From assembly GCF_014203605.1 (NCBI RefSeq), contig NZ_JACHJJ010000027.1:33217-97216 (forward strand): a stretch of DNA of 64,000 nt, read 5' to 3'. The notes under the pieces are model-generated. The model was given only the letters and a program-made list of their open reading frames with translations. It made no database searches and was not told where the DNA came from. How positions within the stretch are numbered: position 1 is the first letter of the stretch; each line of letters starts with the position of its first letter. Made by a program: the position numbers and the translations under genes. Of the stretch, positions 16,011-24,032 are shown in pieces. This stretch comes from Thiemannella venezuelensis. Lineage in GTDB: Bacteria > Actinomycetota > Actinomycetes > Streptosporangiales > Streptosporangiaceae.

Positions 16011-16865
16011 ATGCGTCCCCTGATCGACGCGGTTCTGACCACCGGAATGCTCGTGGTCGTCCCGGCCGGTCTGCGGCTCCTGCGGGTGCCGCGGTGGCTG
16101 CTGCGGGCGTGGTGGCTCGGCGCGGTGCCCGGCGCGCTCTCGCTCTGGCTGGAGCGCGGTCCCTGGGCTGCGGCGGCCGCGTCAGCCTATGCGCTCGCCA
16201 CCGCCTGCCTGGCCGTCCAGGCCCCGATCCGGCTGTGGTCCCGGCGGGACCCGAGCTCCCCCGGTTCCCGGCCCCCGCTGCGGGACCTCCTCGCCCCTCG
16301 CGAGATCGCCGCGCTCACCGCGCTGGTGACCCCCGCCGTCGCCGCCGTCGCGCTGGTCGCCGAGCGTGCGGGGCATCCGCTGTGGGGCTTCTCCCTCAAG
16401 ATCCTGGCGCTCACCGTGGCCCACTTCCACTTCGCCGGCTTCGCCGCCGCGCTGGTGGCGGGACTGACCGGCCGCGCCGCCGGGGACGGCCCGCTGTCCC
16501 GCGCGGCGGCGCTCAGCGTGCCCGGCGGCACGCTGCTGGTGCTCGGCGGCTACTTCGTCGGCGACTGGGCGGAGCTGGCCGGTGCGGTGGTGCTCACCGC
16601 GGGTATGTGGCTGGTCGGCTGGCTGACGCTGGCCGAGGTACGGCGGGGCGGCCACGACCGGCTCACCGGTGCCCTGCTCGCCGTCTCGTCCCTGGTCCTG
16701 GCCGTCTCGATGGTGCTGGCGCTGAGCTGGGCGCTGGGCGAGGCGAGCGGCCTGCCCCGGCTCCCGCTGGACTGGATGGTCGCCACCCACGGCCTGCTGA
16801 ACGCCTTCGGGTTCGCCCTGTGCGCGCTCGCCGCCTGGATCAGACTCCGTCCCGAACCGCTCTGA
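16011..16865 (+). CDS. YndJ-like integral membrane protein
   Basis: This 284-residue membrane protein has about eight predicted transmembrane helices and the YndJ-family segment LTVAHFHFAGFAAALVAGL, where His and Phe are conserved. The function is unknown. ATG 16011 is preferred over 15999 because GGAGGG lies 5 nt before it, while 15999 abuts the palindrome at 15982-15997. The DUF1990 gene follows after 20 bp, and the two families recur together in other bacteria, so they probably act in one pathway. Repression through the palindrome is inferred. Confidence 0.85.
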   Translation: MRPLIDAVLTTGMLVVVPAGLRLLRVPRWLLRAWWLGAVPGALSLWLERGPWAAAAASAYALATACLAVQAPIRLWSRRDPSSPGSRPPLRDLLAPREIAALTALVTPAVAAVALVAERAGHPLWGFSLKILALTVAHFHFAGFAAALVAGLTGRAAGDGPLSRAAALSVPGGTLLVLGGYFVGDWAELAGAVVLTAGMWLVGWLTLAEVRRGGHDRLTGALLAVSSLVLAVSMVLALSWALGEASGLPRLPLDWMVATHGLLNAFGFALCALAAWIRLRPEPL

Positions 16866-16885
16866 CCCGCCCCGGAAGGACCACG

Positions 16886-17419
16886 ATGGACCCGCTCCAG
16901 CGTTACCTCGGCGCCGACTTCGGCTATCCCGACGTCGGCTTCACCCACCCGGACACGGACGCGTTCCGGGCCGGGGCCGTACCGCCCGGCTACCGGCGGG
17001 TGCGCCACCGGCGGCTGCTCGGCCCCGGGGTGAGCCTGGAGCGGGCGGCCGAGACCCTGCTGACCTGGCAGGCCCACGCCCGGTGCGGGCTCCGGCCGGT
17101 CGCCTCCGCCCCCCGGGCCGCGGCGGGGGTGACCGTCGTCTCCCGGCTCGGCCTGGGGCCGCTCCGGCTGCCCGCTCCCTGCCGGGTGGTGTGGACGCTG
17201 GAGGAGGGCGACCGGGCCGGGTTCGGCTACGGCACGCTGGCGGGGCACCCGGAGAGCGGGGAGGAGGGCTTCCTGCTGGAGCGCGGCCCGGACGGGCGGG
17301 TCCGGTTCACCGTCCACGCCTACACCCGTCCCGGCCGCTGGTACACCCGGCTCGCCGGTCCCGTCCCCGGCCTCCTGCAGCACCTGTTCGCCCGCGCCTA
17401 CGCCGGAGCGCTGCGCTGA
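16886..17419 (+). CDS. DUF1990 family protein
   Basis: This 177-residue protein matches the DUF1990 pattern: GYRRVRHRRLLGPGVSLERA, then LLTWQAHARCGLRP and YGTLAGHPESGEEGFLLER, ending in RWYTRLAGPVPGLLQHLFAR. The fold is thought to resemble SRPBCC-like lipid-binding domains; no reaction is known. GGAAGGA precedes ATG 16886 by 6 nt. It is the second gene of an operon with the YndJ-like protein. Confidence 0.88.
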   Translation: MDPLQRYLGADFGYPDVGFTHPDTDAFRAGAVPPGYRRVRHRRLLGPGVSLERAAETLLTWQAHARCGLRPVASAPRAAAGVTVVSRLGLGPLRLPAPCRVVWTLEEGDRAGFGYGTLAGHPESGEEGFLLERGPDGRVRFTVHAYTRPGRWYTRLAGPVPGLLQHLFARAYAGALR

Positions 17420-17425
17420 CACCCG

Positions 17426-17457
17426 GCCGTCCGCGCCCGGTGGGCCGGGCGGACGGC
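17426..17457. terminator. Hairpin between convergent genes
   Basis: A GC-rich inverted repeat (GCCGTCCG...GCCCGG pairing with CCGGGC...GGACGGC, with a 2-nt bulge) lies between the DUF1990 gene and the convergent kinase gene. It probably terminates both transcripts. Confidence 0.6.
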
Positions 17458-17466
17458 GGACGGCGG

Positions 17467-18420
17467 TCACCCCTGCGTGACCGCGGGCTCCCGGCCGGTG
17501 TCGCTCCGCTCCCCGGAGGGCTCCGGCCGTGGGGCGCGGAGGATGAGGCCGCCCGGGACGACCTCGGCCCTCAGCTTGGTGACCGTGCCCTTGGCGCCCC
17601 CGTCCAGCTCGTAGGACATGGGCCTGGCCAGCTTGACCGTGATCTTCCTGGCGCGGGTCATCCGGACGAAGGGCGAGGCGTCGGAGCGGCTCACGCTCAT
17701 CCGGCCGAGCGTGCGGGCCCACTGGATCGGCCCCTCGGCCGTGGTGACGCCGACCTCCAGCCAGCCGTCGTCGGGGCGGGCGTCGTCGAAGGCCTCGATG
17801 CCGCCGGTGATCGTGCCGACGTTGCCGAACAGCACGCAGCTCGCCTCGGCGTCGAACCACGGCGTCCCGTCCACCTTGATCTTCATCGGGACGAGCTCGC
17901 CCCGCACGTGCCGCAGGCCGGTCCAGAAGTAGGCGGCCCGGCCCATCCGGTCCTTCAGCCCCCGGTCCGCGTCTTTGATCATCTCCGCGTCGAACCCGAT
18001 CCCGGCCATGACGGCGAAGTGCTCACCGTTGACCCTGCCCAGATCGAGCTTCCTGTCCTCGCCGTGGAAGGCGATCCGCACCGCCTCCGGCAGGTCCTCG
18101 GGGATGCCGAGGTTCCTGGCGAACATGTTGGCCGTGCCGGCGGGGATGATCCCGACGGCCGTCCCGGAGCCCGCGAGCGCGTCCACGCACCGCTGCACCA
18201 TGCCGTCGCCGCCCCACACGAGGACCAGGTCCGCGCCCTTCTTCAGCGCCTTCCTGGCCTGCTTGGGAGCCTTCTTGCTCTTGGGCACCTCGTACCAGAG
18301 CAACTCGTCCACACCCTCGTCGGCCAGCAGCCGGCGCAGCTCGTCCAGACCGCCGCCGAGCGACTTCCGCTGGTGGGCGATCACAGCGACCGTACCGGCC
18401 TTCCGCTGTCCCTTCGGCAT
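17467..18420 (-). CDS. Diacylglycerol/sphingosine-kinase-like lipid kinase
   Basis: This 317-residue protein of the DAGK/LCB5 family has the nucleotide-binding motif LVLVWGGDGMVQRCVDALAG (GGDG), the IIPAGTANMFARNLGIPEDL loop conserved in the family, and GIGFDAEMI in the C-terminal beta-sandwich domain. These enzymes phosphorylate diacylglycerol or related lipids at the membrane; the exact substrate is not deducible. ATG 18420 (MPKGQRKAG) has GGAGG 6 nt upstream. The C-terminal 30 residues are polar and variable. Confidence 0.92.
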   Translation of the reverse strand: MPKGQRKAGTVAVIAHQRKSLGGGLDELRRLLADEGVDELLWYEVPKSKKAPKQARKALKKGADLVLVWGGDGMVQRCVDALAGSGTAVGIIPAGTANMFARNLGIPEDLPEAVRIAFHGEDRKLDLGRVNGEHFAVMAGIGFDAEMIKDADRGLKDRMGRAAYFWTGLRHVRGELVPMKIKVDGTPWFDAEASCVLFGNVGTITGGIEAFDDARPDDGWLEVGVTTAEGPIQWARTLGRMSVSRSDASPFVRMTRARKITVKLARPMSYELDGGAKGTVTKLRAEVVPGGLILRAPRPEPSGERSDTGREPAVTQG

Positions 18421-18601
18421 GATGACCTCCCGCAGCCGTCCGTCCCGAGCTGACCGACGGCTGCCCCGGTGCGCAAGATCCAAACGTCGGCGGAGATCAT
18501 CCGCACGCCGGGCCGGGCGGTGCGGGATCCCGCCGGCGCGCGGCGGGAGCGGGAGTGTGAGAGGACGCAGAACCGGGACGGGACGGGGAAGGAGCATGAG
18601 C

Positions 18602-20008
18602 ATGGACGGATTCGACGCGGTGGTGGTCGGCTCCGGGCCGAACGGCCTGGCGGGGGCGCTGACCCTGGCCGGGGCGGGGCGCCGGGTGCTGCTGCTGGAG
18701 GCCGCGGAGCGCTTCGGCGGCGGGCTGCGCACCGAGGAGCTGACGCTGCCGGGGTTCGTGCACGACGTGTGCGCGACGGCGCTGCCGATGGCCGCGGTCT
18801 CGGCCGCGTTCCGCTCGCTCGGCCTGCCCGTCGGCTTCGCGCACCCTCCCGTGCCCGCGGCGCACCCGCTCGACGACGGCCCCGCCGTACTGGTGCACCG
18901 CGACCCGGATCGGACCGCGGCCGGTCTCGGGCGGGACGGGCGCGCCTGGCGGGCCGTGGTCGGGGCGACCGCCCGCGCCGGGACCCCGCTGGTCGACACC
19001 CTGCTGTCCCCGCTCGGCCTGCCCCGGGCGCCGCTGGCCGCCGCCCGCTTCGGGGCGCTCGCGGTGCAGCCGGCGACGGTGCTGGCCCGGGCGGCCTTCC
19101 GCACCGCCGGGGGCCGGGCCGCGCTGGCCGGAATGGCCGCCCACTCCATGCTGGACCTGCGCTCCCCCATCACCGGCGGCTTCGGGGTGATGCTGGCCGC
19201 CCTCGCCCACCACGCGGGCTGGCCGGTGGTGCGCGGCGGCTCTCAGGTGCTGGCCGACCTGATGGTGGCCCGGCTGCGCGAGCTCGGCGGCGAGGCCGTC
19301 ACCGGGCACCGGGTGACCTCCCTGGCCGGCCTGCCGCCCGCGCGGACGGTCCTGCTGGACGTCACGCCGCGCCAGTTCCTCGCCATGGCCGGCGACCGGC
19401 TGCCGGCCCGCTACGCCCGCCGGCTGGCCCGCTACCGGTACGGCCCCGGCGTGTTCAAGCTGGACTGGGCCCTGGACGGGCCGGTGCCGTGGAAGGACCC
19501 GGCGGTCGGCCTGGCCGGCACCGTCCACCTGGGCGGCACCCTGGAGGAGATCGCGCTGAGCGAGGCGCAGGTCGCCCGCGGCGTCCACCCGGAGCGGCCG
19601 TACGTGCTGCTGGTGCAGGCGTGCGTGGCCGACCCGTCCCGCGCCCCGGCCGGCCGGCACACCCTGTGGGCCTACTGCCATGTGCCCAACGGCTCCGCGG
19701 TGGACATGACCGCGGCGGTCGAGGACCAGATCGAGCGGTTCGCCCCCGGCTTCCGCGACCGCGTCCTGGCCAGGCACTCCCTGGACTCCCCCGCCATGCA
19801 GGACCGCAACGCCAACTACGTCGGCGGCGACATCGGGGCGGGTCTGGCCGACCTGCGCCAGTTCGTAGGCCGCCCGGTGTACTCCCCGCGTCCCTGGCGG
19901 ACCCCGCTGCCCGGTGTCTACCTCTGCTCGGCCGCGACCCCGCCCGGCCCCGGCGTGCACGGCATGGGCGGGTACCGGGCCGCCCGGCTCGCCCTGCGCG
20001 CCGGCTGA
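18602..20008 (+). CDS. FAD-dependent oxidoreductase, phytoene desaturase-like
   Basis: This 468-residue flavoprotein has an N-terminal dinucleotide fold AVVVGSGPNGLAGALTLAGA (residues 6-25), LLLEAAERFGGGLRTEELT for the FAD ribose, and a C-terminal ATPPGPGVHGMGGYRAARLA motif. This is the phytoene-desaturase/amine-oxidase-like group common in actinobacteria (beta-carotene ketolase/CrtO-like annotations). The substrate is unknown and no carotenoid genes are nearby. ATG 18602 is chosen over 18596 because AAGGAG then lies at 7-nt spacing. Confidence 0.9.
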   Translation: MDGFDAVVVGSGPNGLAGALTLAGAGRRVLLLEAAERFGGGLRTEELTLPGFVHDVCATALPMAAVSAAFRSLGLPVGFAHPPVPAAHPLDDGPAVLVHRDPDRTAAGLGRDGRAWRAVVGATARAGTPLVDTLLSPLGLPRAPLAAARFGALAVQPATVLARAAFRTAGGRAALAGMAAHSMLDLRSPITGGFGVMLAALAHHAGWPVVRGGSQVLADLMVARLRELGGEAVTGHRVTSLAGLPPARTVLLDVTPRQFLAMAGDRLPARYARRLARYRYGPGVFKLDWALDGPVPWKDPAVGLAGTVHLGGTLEEIALSEAQVARGVHPERPYVLLVQACVADPSRAPAGRHTLWAYCHVPNGSAVDMTAAVEDQIERFAPGFRDRVLARHSLDSPAMQDRNANYVGGDIGAGLADLRQFVGRPVYSPRPWRTPLPGVYLCSAATPPGPGVHGMGGYRAARLALRAG

Positions 20009-20066
20009 GCGCCCGCCGCGGGGCGGGGAGCACGGCGGGAGCGCCTTCCCCGCCCCGTCCCGCTCC

Positions 20067-20089
20067 GCCCCGCTCCGGCGGAGCGGGGC
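20067..20089. terminator. Hairpin between convergent flavoprotein and P450 genes
   Basis: GCCCCGCTCC (20067-20076) and GGAGCGGGGC (20080-20089) form a perfect 10-bp stem with a very tight loop, in the 98-bp gap between the convergent genes. A bidirectional terminator role is inferred. Confidence 0.65.
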
Positions 20090-20106
20090 CTCCGGCGCCC
20101 GGCGGT

Positions 20107-21396
20107 TCACCTCGGGGACGGCCTCCGGAGACGGAGCGGGAGGGTGCGCGGCCCGCGGACCTGGCCCGTCGCCCAGGTCACCGCGGCCGGATCGTCGAGG
20201 CTGAACCACGGGATCCGCTCCAGCCACACCTCCAGGGCGACCCGCAGCTCCATGCGCGCCAGGTGCGAGCCCACGCAGCGGTGGATGCCGAGGCCGAACG
20301 CGGCGTGCCGGTTGACCTCGCGGTCGATGACGACCTCGCCGGCCCGGTCGAACTGGGCCGGATCGCGGTTGGCCGCCGGGAACGACAGCAGGACCCAGTC
20401 GTCGGCCTTCATCTCGACACCGTTCCAGTGCATGTCCTCCTTGACCAGCCGCGCCATCGTGACCGGCGCGTAGGCCCGCAGCAGCTCCTCCATCGCGGTC
20501 GGCAGCAGGGCGGGCTCGGCGACCAGGCGCTCGCGGTCGGCCGGCGTCCTGGCCAGGTGCCACAGCGACGCGCCGATGGCGCTCCAGGTGGTGTCGATGC
20601 CGGCGATGAGCAGCAGCGCCATCGTGCCCGCCACGTGGGCCGTCTCCAGTTTCCGGCCGTAGAGCTCCGCGTTGACGAGGTAGGTCGTCAGGTCGTCGCG
20701 CGGGTTCTCGACGTGGTCGCGGATCTGCACCATCAGGTAGTCGAACAGCTTCTCCGCCCGGAGGATGCGCTCCTCGGGCGGCAGGTTGACGCCCTCCAGC
20801 GCGTTCTCCACGAACTCGCGGAACCGCGGCCCGTCCTCCGCAGGGAAGCCCAGCATGTCGGCGATGACCCGCATCGGGATGTGCTGGGCGTAGTCGCGGG
20901 CGGCGTCGACGACGTCCTGCCCCTCCAGCGCGTCGATGAGCGCGTGGCAGAGCTCGCGCGTCGCCTGCTCCTGCCCGGCCACCGCGCTCTTGGTGAACGC
21001 CGGCAGCAGCAGCTTGCGCGCGTCGTGGTGGAAGGGGGGGTCGGAGGAGATCGGCGGCACGCCGCCCACCGGGGCCAGCTCGCGGGGCGGCCGGACGTTG
21101 CTCACGATGATCGCGCGGGAGGAGAAGCGCTCGGTGTCGTAGGCGATCGCCGCGACGTCCTCGTAGCGGGTCGGCAGCCACGCGCCTCCGAACCGGTCGG
21201 TGTGCGCGATCGGGCAGCGCTGCCGCAGGTCGTCCTGGATGGGGTACGGGTCGGCCGCCCACTCCGGCTCGGCGTGGGAGAAGTCGGTGGCCCAGTCCGC
21301 GACCGGACCGGTGATGATCTCGTTGCGCACGCCGGCGGGCCGGTGCCGCATCCTCTCCTCGTAGTTCCGCTGGTCGAAGCGGTCGTCGACGGTCAC
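20107..21396 (-). CDS. Cytochrome P450
   Basis: This 429-residue bacterial class I P450 has the I-helix oxygen-binding motif AGIDTTWS, the K-helix ExxR (EELLR), and the heme-binding loop FGLGIHRCVGSHLARMELRV with the Cys ligand. It inserts oxygen into an organic substrate using electrons from the ferredoxin encoded immediately upstream. The GTG start at 21396 sits one base after the ferredoxin stop, with AGGAGG 7 nt upstream, so translation is tightly coupled. The TetR gene is the first gene of the same operon. The substrate is unknown; the divergent dehalogenase-like gene hints at xenobiotic or lipid metabolism. Confidence 0.96.
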   Translation of the reverse strand: MTVDDRFDQRNYEERMRHRPAGVRNEIITGPVADWATDFSHAEPEWAADPYPIQDDLRQRCPIAHTDRFGGAWLPTRYEDVAAIAYDTERFSSRAIIVSNVRPPRELAPVGGVPPISSDPPFHHDARKLLLPAFTKSAVAGQEQATRELCHALIDALEGQDVVDAARDYAQHIPMRVIADMLGFPAEDGPRFREFVENALEGVNLPPEERILRAEKLFDYLMVQIRDHVENPRDDLTTYLVNAELYGRKLETAHVAGTMALLLIAGIDTTWSAIGASLWHLARTPADRERLVAEPALLPTAMEELLRAYAPVTMARLVKEDMHWNGVEMKADDWVLLSFPAANRDPAQFDRAGEVVIDREVNRHAAFGLGIHRCVGSHLARMELRVALEVWLERIPWFSLDDPAAVTWATGQVRGPRTLPLRLRRPSPR

Positions 21397-21397
21397 G

Positions 21398-21598
21398 TCA
21401 CACCTCCTGGAGGATCTCGATCGCTCGTTCCGGACAGTTCGCCGCGGCCCGGCGCGCCGGATGCTCCTGCTCGGGCGGAACGGCGCCGTCGCCGGAGACC
21501 CGGCCGTACCCCTCGTCGTCCTCGCCGAACAGGCCGGGGGCGAGGTCGTAGCAGCGGCCGTGGCCCTGGCATCGCCCGGAGTCGATCGTGACTTTCAC
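21398..21598 (-). CDS. Ferredoxin of the P450-associated 3Fe-4S type
   Basis: This 66-residue ferredoxin carries CQGHGRC and, near the C-terminus, CPERAIE. The cluster ligand pattern CxxHxxC...C, with His in place of the second Cys, is typical of actinobacterial ferredoxins that feed P450 enzymes. The GTG start (21598) overlaps the TetR stop by four bases and the stop is one base before the P450 start, so all three are one operon. The reductase partner is not in the window. Confidence 0.92.
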   Translation of the reverse strand: MKVTIDSGRCQGHGRCYDLAPGLFGEDDEGYGRVSGDGAVPPEQEHPARRAAANCPERAIEILQEV

Positions 21599-22212
21599 TG
21601 CGGCGTTCCCTTCTGCGCTGTGGTGCCGTCGGGGGCGAGGGCGGCGACGACCCGGGTGAGCAGCGCGGTCCACTCCCCGTCGTCCACCGCGTGCAGGCCG
21701 GGTGCGACCAGCGCGCTGCCCATGGCGAGCAGCAGGCAGAAATGCGCCAGCGCGTCCGGAGAGAGCGTGCCGTCCAGTTCGCCGCCGTCCTGGGCCGCGC
21801 GGACGAGCCCGGCCAGCCAGCCGGCGCGCTCGCCGACGTAGTCGCGCATCGGCCGGGCGACGTCCTCGTCGCGGCGGGCCGCGACGAGCGCCTCGACGAT
21901 GAGGTAGCCGAAGGCGTCGCGGCGGTGCGGGAGACTGCGGCCGACGACGACCAGCAGGTCCGCTACCGGCCGGCTCGGGTCGGCGGCGAGCAGCTCGGCC
22001 AGCAGCTGCGGCCCGTGCGCGCGCAGCGCGGCCACCATCAGCTCGGCCTTCGAACCGAAGTGCGCGTACAGCGCGCCGTTGCTCACTCCCGCGGTCGCGG
22101 CGATGTCGGCCACGCGCGTGCCGTCGTAGCCGCACCGCGCGAAGGCCTCGGCCGCCGCCTGCAGCAGCCGCTCGCGGGTCTCGGCGGCGGTGACCCCTGC
22201 GATGCGCCCCAT
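21595..22212 (-). CDS. TetR regulator of the P450 operon
   Basis: This 205-residue TetR protein has the helix-turn-helix TRVADIAATAGVSNGALYAH followed by FGSKAEL near residue 45. It is the first gene of the TetR-ferredoxin-P450 operon. ATG 22212 lies at the edge of an inverted repeat (22211-22235) that should be its own operator. It is divergent from the haloalkane-dehalogenase-like gene, which it may also control. Confidence 0.9.
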   Translation of the reverse strand: MGRIAGVTAAETRERLLQAAAEAFARCGYDGTRVADIAATAGVSNGALYAHFGSKAELMVAALRAHGPQLLAELLAADPSRPVADLLVVVGRSLPHRRDAFGYLIVEALVAARRDEDVARPMRDYVGERAGWLAGLVRAAQDGGELDGTLSPDALAHFCLLLAMGSALVAPGLHAVDDGEWTALLTRVVAALAPDGTTAQKGTPQ

Positions 22213-22235
22213 GAACGAATTAAAAAAGCGTTCAT
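22211..22235. promoter_or_regulatory. TetR operator at the P450 operon start
   Basis: ATGAACG (22211-22217) and CGTTCAT (22229-22235) form a perfect inverted repeat around an A/T-rich 11-bp spacer, a striking contrast to the GC-rich surroundings. It covers the start codon of the TetR gene. Autorepression is inferred. Confidence 0.7.
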
Positions 22236-22352
22236 TTGATGTGTCAACGGCGGGTGCGAGCGCCCGGCGGCCCGTTCCCGGCTCCCGGCGCCCCGGCGGC
22301 GGAGCCGCGCACACGGTAGCCCATAGACGAATGTTCTGGTACGTATGCACCC

Positions 22353-23240
22353 ATGGATGTGCTGCGGACTCCCGACGAGCGTTTCGCCGACCTGCCCGAC
22401 TTCCCCTACCCGCCGCGCTATGTCGACCTGCCCGACGGCCCGCGCATGGCCTACGTCGACGAGGGCGAAGGCCCCGTCGTCCTGCTCCTGCACGGTGAGC
22501 CGTCGTGGTCGTTCCTGTACCGGCACGTCATCCGGGTGCTGGTGGACGGCGGCTGCCGCGCCGTGGCCCCCGACATGATCGGCTTCGGCCGCTCCGACAA
22601 GCCGGCCGCGATCGCCGACCATACCTACGCCCGCCACATCGCCTGGACGGCCGCGTTCGTCGACGCCCTCGGCCTCGACGACGTCACGCTCGTCGGGCAG
22701 GACTGGGGCGGTCTCATCGGTCTGCGCCTGGCCGTCGCCGACCCCGGCCGCTACGCGCGGATCGTGGCCGCCAACACCGGCCTGCCGACCGGCGACTTCC
22801 CCATGCCGGAGACCTGGCTGCGCTTCCGCGAGGCCGTACGCGGCGCGGGCGCGGAGTTCGACGTGCCGCGCGGCGTCCAGTCGGGCTGCACGAGCACGCT
22901 GCCGCCCGAGGTCCTGGCCGCCTACGACGCGCCCTTTCCCGACACCGCCTACAAGGCGGGCCCCAGGGCCATGCCGGGGCTGGTGCCCGCCGAACCGGAC
23001 GACGTCGAGGCCCAGCCGAACCGCGACGCCTGGGAGGTCCTGCGCGCCTGGAACAAGCCCTTCCTCGTCGCCTTCAGCGACCGCGACCCGATCACCGGCC
23101 CCATGGCCGGGCTGTTCCAGAGCCTCGTGCCGGGCGCGCGGGGAATCGACCACCCGGTGCTGGAGGGCGCCGGCCACTTCCTGCAGGAGGACGCCGGCGA
23201 GCGCCTCGGCCGCGAAATCGTGCGTTTCGTGACACGCTGA
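22353..23240 (+). CDS. Haloalkane dehalogenase-like alpha/beta hydrolase
   Basis: This 295-residue alpha/beta hydrolase has the oxyanion motif LLLHGEPSWSFLYRH, the nucleophile elbow VGQDWGG with Asp as nucleophile, SDRDPITGP near residue 245 and the catalytic His in LEGAGHFLQEDAGE. Asp as nucleophile followed by Trp is the signature of haloalkane dehalogenases (DhlA-like subgroup), which hydrolyse C-halogen bonds to alcohols. Activity on halides is not proven, as many relatives are poorly characterised. TACGTA lies 7 nt before ATG 22353 with no Shine-Dalgarno sequence, suggesting a leaderless transcript. Divergent from TetR-ferredoxin-P450. Confidence 0.9.
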   Translation: MDVLRTPDERFADLPDFPYPPRYVDLPDGPRMAYVDEGEGPVVLLLHGEPSWSFLYRHVIRVLVDGGCRAVAPDMIGFGRSDKPAAIADHTYARHIAWTAAFVDALGLDDVTLVGQDWGGLIGLRLAVADPGRYARIVAANTGLPTGDFPMPETWLRFREAVRGAGAEFDVPRGVQSGCTSTLPPEVLAAYDAPFPDTAYKAGPRAMPGLVPAEPDDVEAQPNRDAWEVLRAWNKPFLVAFSDRDPITGPMAGLFQSLVPGARGIDHPVLEGAGHFLQEDAGERLGREIVRFVTR

Positions 23241-23282
23241 AGGCTCCCAGTGCCGGGCCGCGCGGCCACACGGCCACCCAGG

Positions 23283-23306
23283 CACGCAGCCACGCAGCCA
23301 CGCAGC
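23283..23306. repeat. 8-bp tandem repeat, three copies
   Basis: CACGCAGC is repeated three times without change, followed by a partial CACGCGG, downstream of the dehalogenase-like gene. It is non-coding. Confidence 0.85.
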
Positions 23307-23425
23307 CACGCGGAAGAACCCCAGCCGGATCACGGCTCCGGACCCGCCCCGTACGGGAGACGGTTGTCTGATTTCATGTAGTTTCACACGCCCCGGCAGC
23401 ACCTCACGACGAGTCAGCCGTCCCT

Positions 23426-23608
23426 GTCGACATCCTTTTCCTCCCGCCCCTGCGGTGCCCGGGACGCGGCGTCCCCGCCCTGCTGCGCACCTACGCCGGC
23501 CGCATCGCCGAGGCGATCGCCCGGCTCCAGGAGTCCCGGAAGGCGCTGGACTCGCTTCTCGGCACCGCCCTGCGACGGCCCCTCGGGCCGGAGGACGGCT
23601 CTCCCTGA
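23426..23608 (+). pseudogene. Possible C-terminal remnant of a MerR-like regulator
   Basis: A frame without a usable start encodes PALLRTYAGRIAEAIARLQE then SRKALDSLLG and stops with TGA at 23606-23608. The amphipathic helix with regularly spaced Leu/Ile and Arg/Glu resembles the dimerisation helix that ends MerR-family proteins. No DNA-binding domain can be found upstream. Identification is weak; it may also be a fragment of another coiled-coil protein. Confidence 0.35.
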
Positions 23609-23795
23609 TCTGCGCGGAGGCGGGTACGGCGCGCGGCCGGGAACGCGGGGCCCCCGCGGACCGCCCGGTCCGCGCCGTGACCCGGAACCGCGTCCGGCGC
23701 ATCGCCGAACACCTCTGCCGCCGGGGCATAACCGGGTCCGCCGGGGGAAAAGGCAGGCACGATCTGGAGGACGATCTGCGACAAGGAGTCGTGTG

Positions 23796-23975
23796 ATGGC
23801 AGCCCGGTACACGCTGAAGAAGACCTCTGCGGGATTCCGCTTCAACCTGGTCGCCGGCAACGGCGAGATCATCGCGACCAGCGAGTCGTACACGAGCAAG
23901 GCCGGCGCGCTCAAGGGCATCGAGGCCGTCAGGAACAACGCCGATGCCCCCGTCGACGACCAGACCGGCAGCTGA
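23796..23975 (+). CDS. YegP/DUF1508-like small protein
   Basis: This 59-residue protein has one DUF1508 unit: YTLKKTSAGFRFNLVAGNGE, then IIATSESYTSKAGALKGIEA. The unit folds as a small alpha/beta domain. Many bacteria encode a tandem pair (YegP); this copy has a single unit. The function is unknown. AAGGAG ends 7 nt before ATG 23796, which overrides the GTG at 23793. Confidence 0.88.
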   Translation: MAARYTLKKTSAGFRFNLVAGNGEIIATSESYTSKAGALKGIEAVRNNADAPVDDQTGS

Positions 23976-24032
23976 GGCCCCGCCCGGGCCGGGGAGTCAC
24001 CGGCCCGGGCATCGCCGCCGGGATGACGCGGA

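Larger units (their letters stand above)
23241..23795. other. Intergenic region with short repeat and gene debris
   Basis: This 555-bp stretch lacks an intact gene. It holds a short tandem repeat (23283-23306) and a degraded helical frame ending at 23608 (see separate entries). The remainder, about 23609-23780, shows no supportable feature apart from AAGGAG at 23783-23788, the ribosome binding site of the YegP-like gene. Confidence 0.6.

Noticed and set aside
18469-21591. A 1040-codon plus-strand frame
   Set aside because: It is a shadow of the flavoprotein and of the antisense P450, with Arg/Gly/Pro/Ala-only composition and no recognisable domain.
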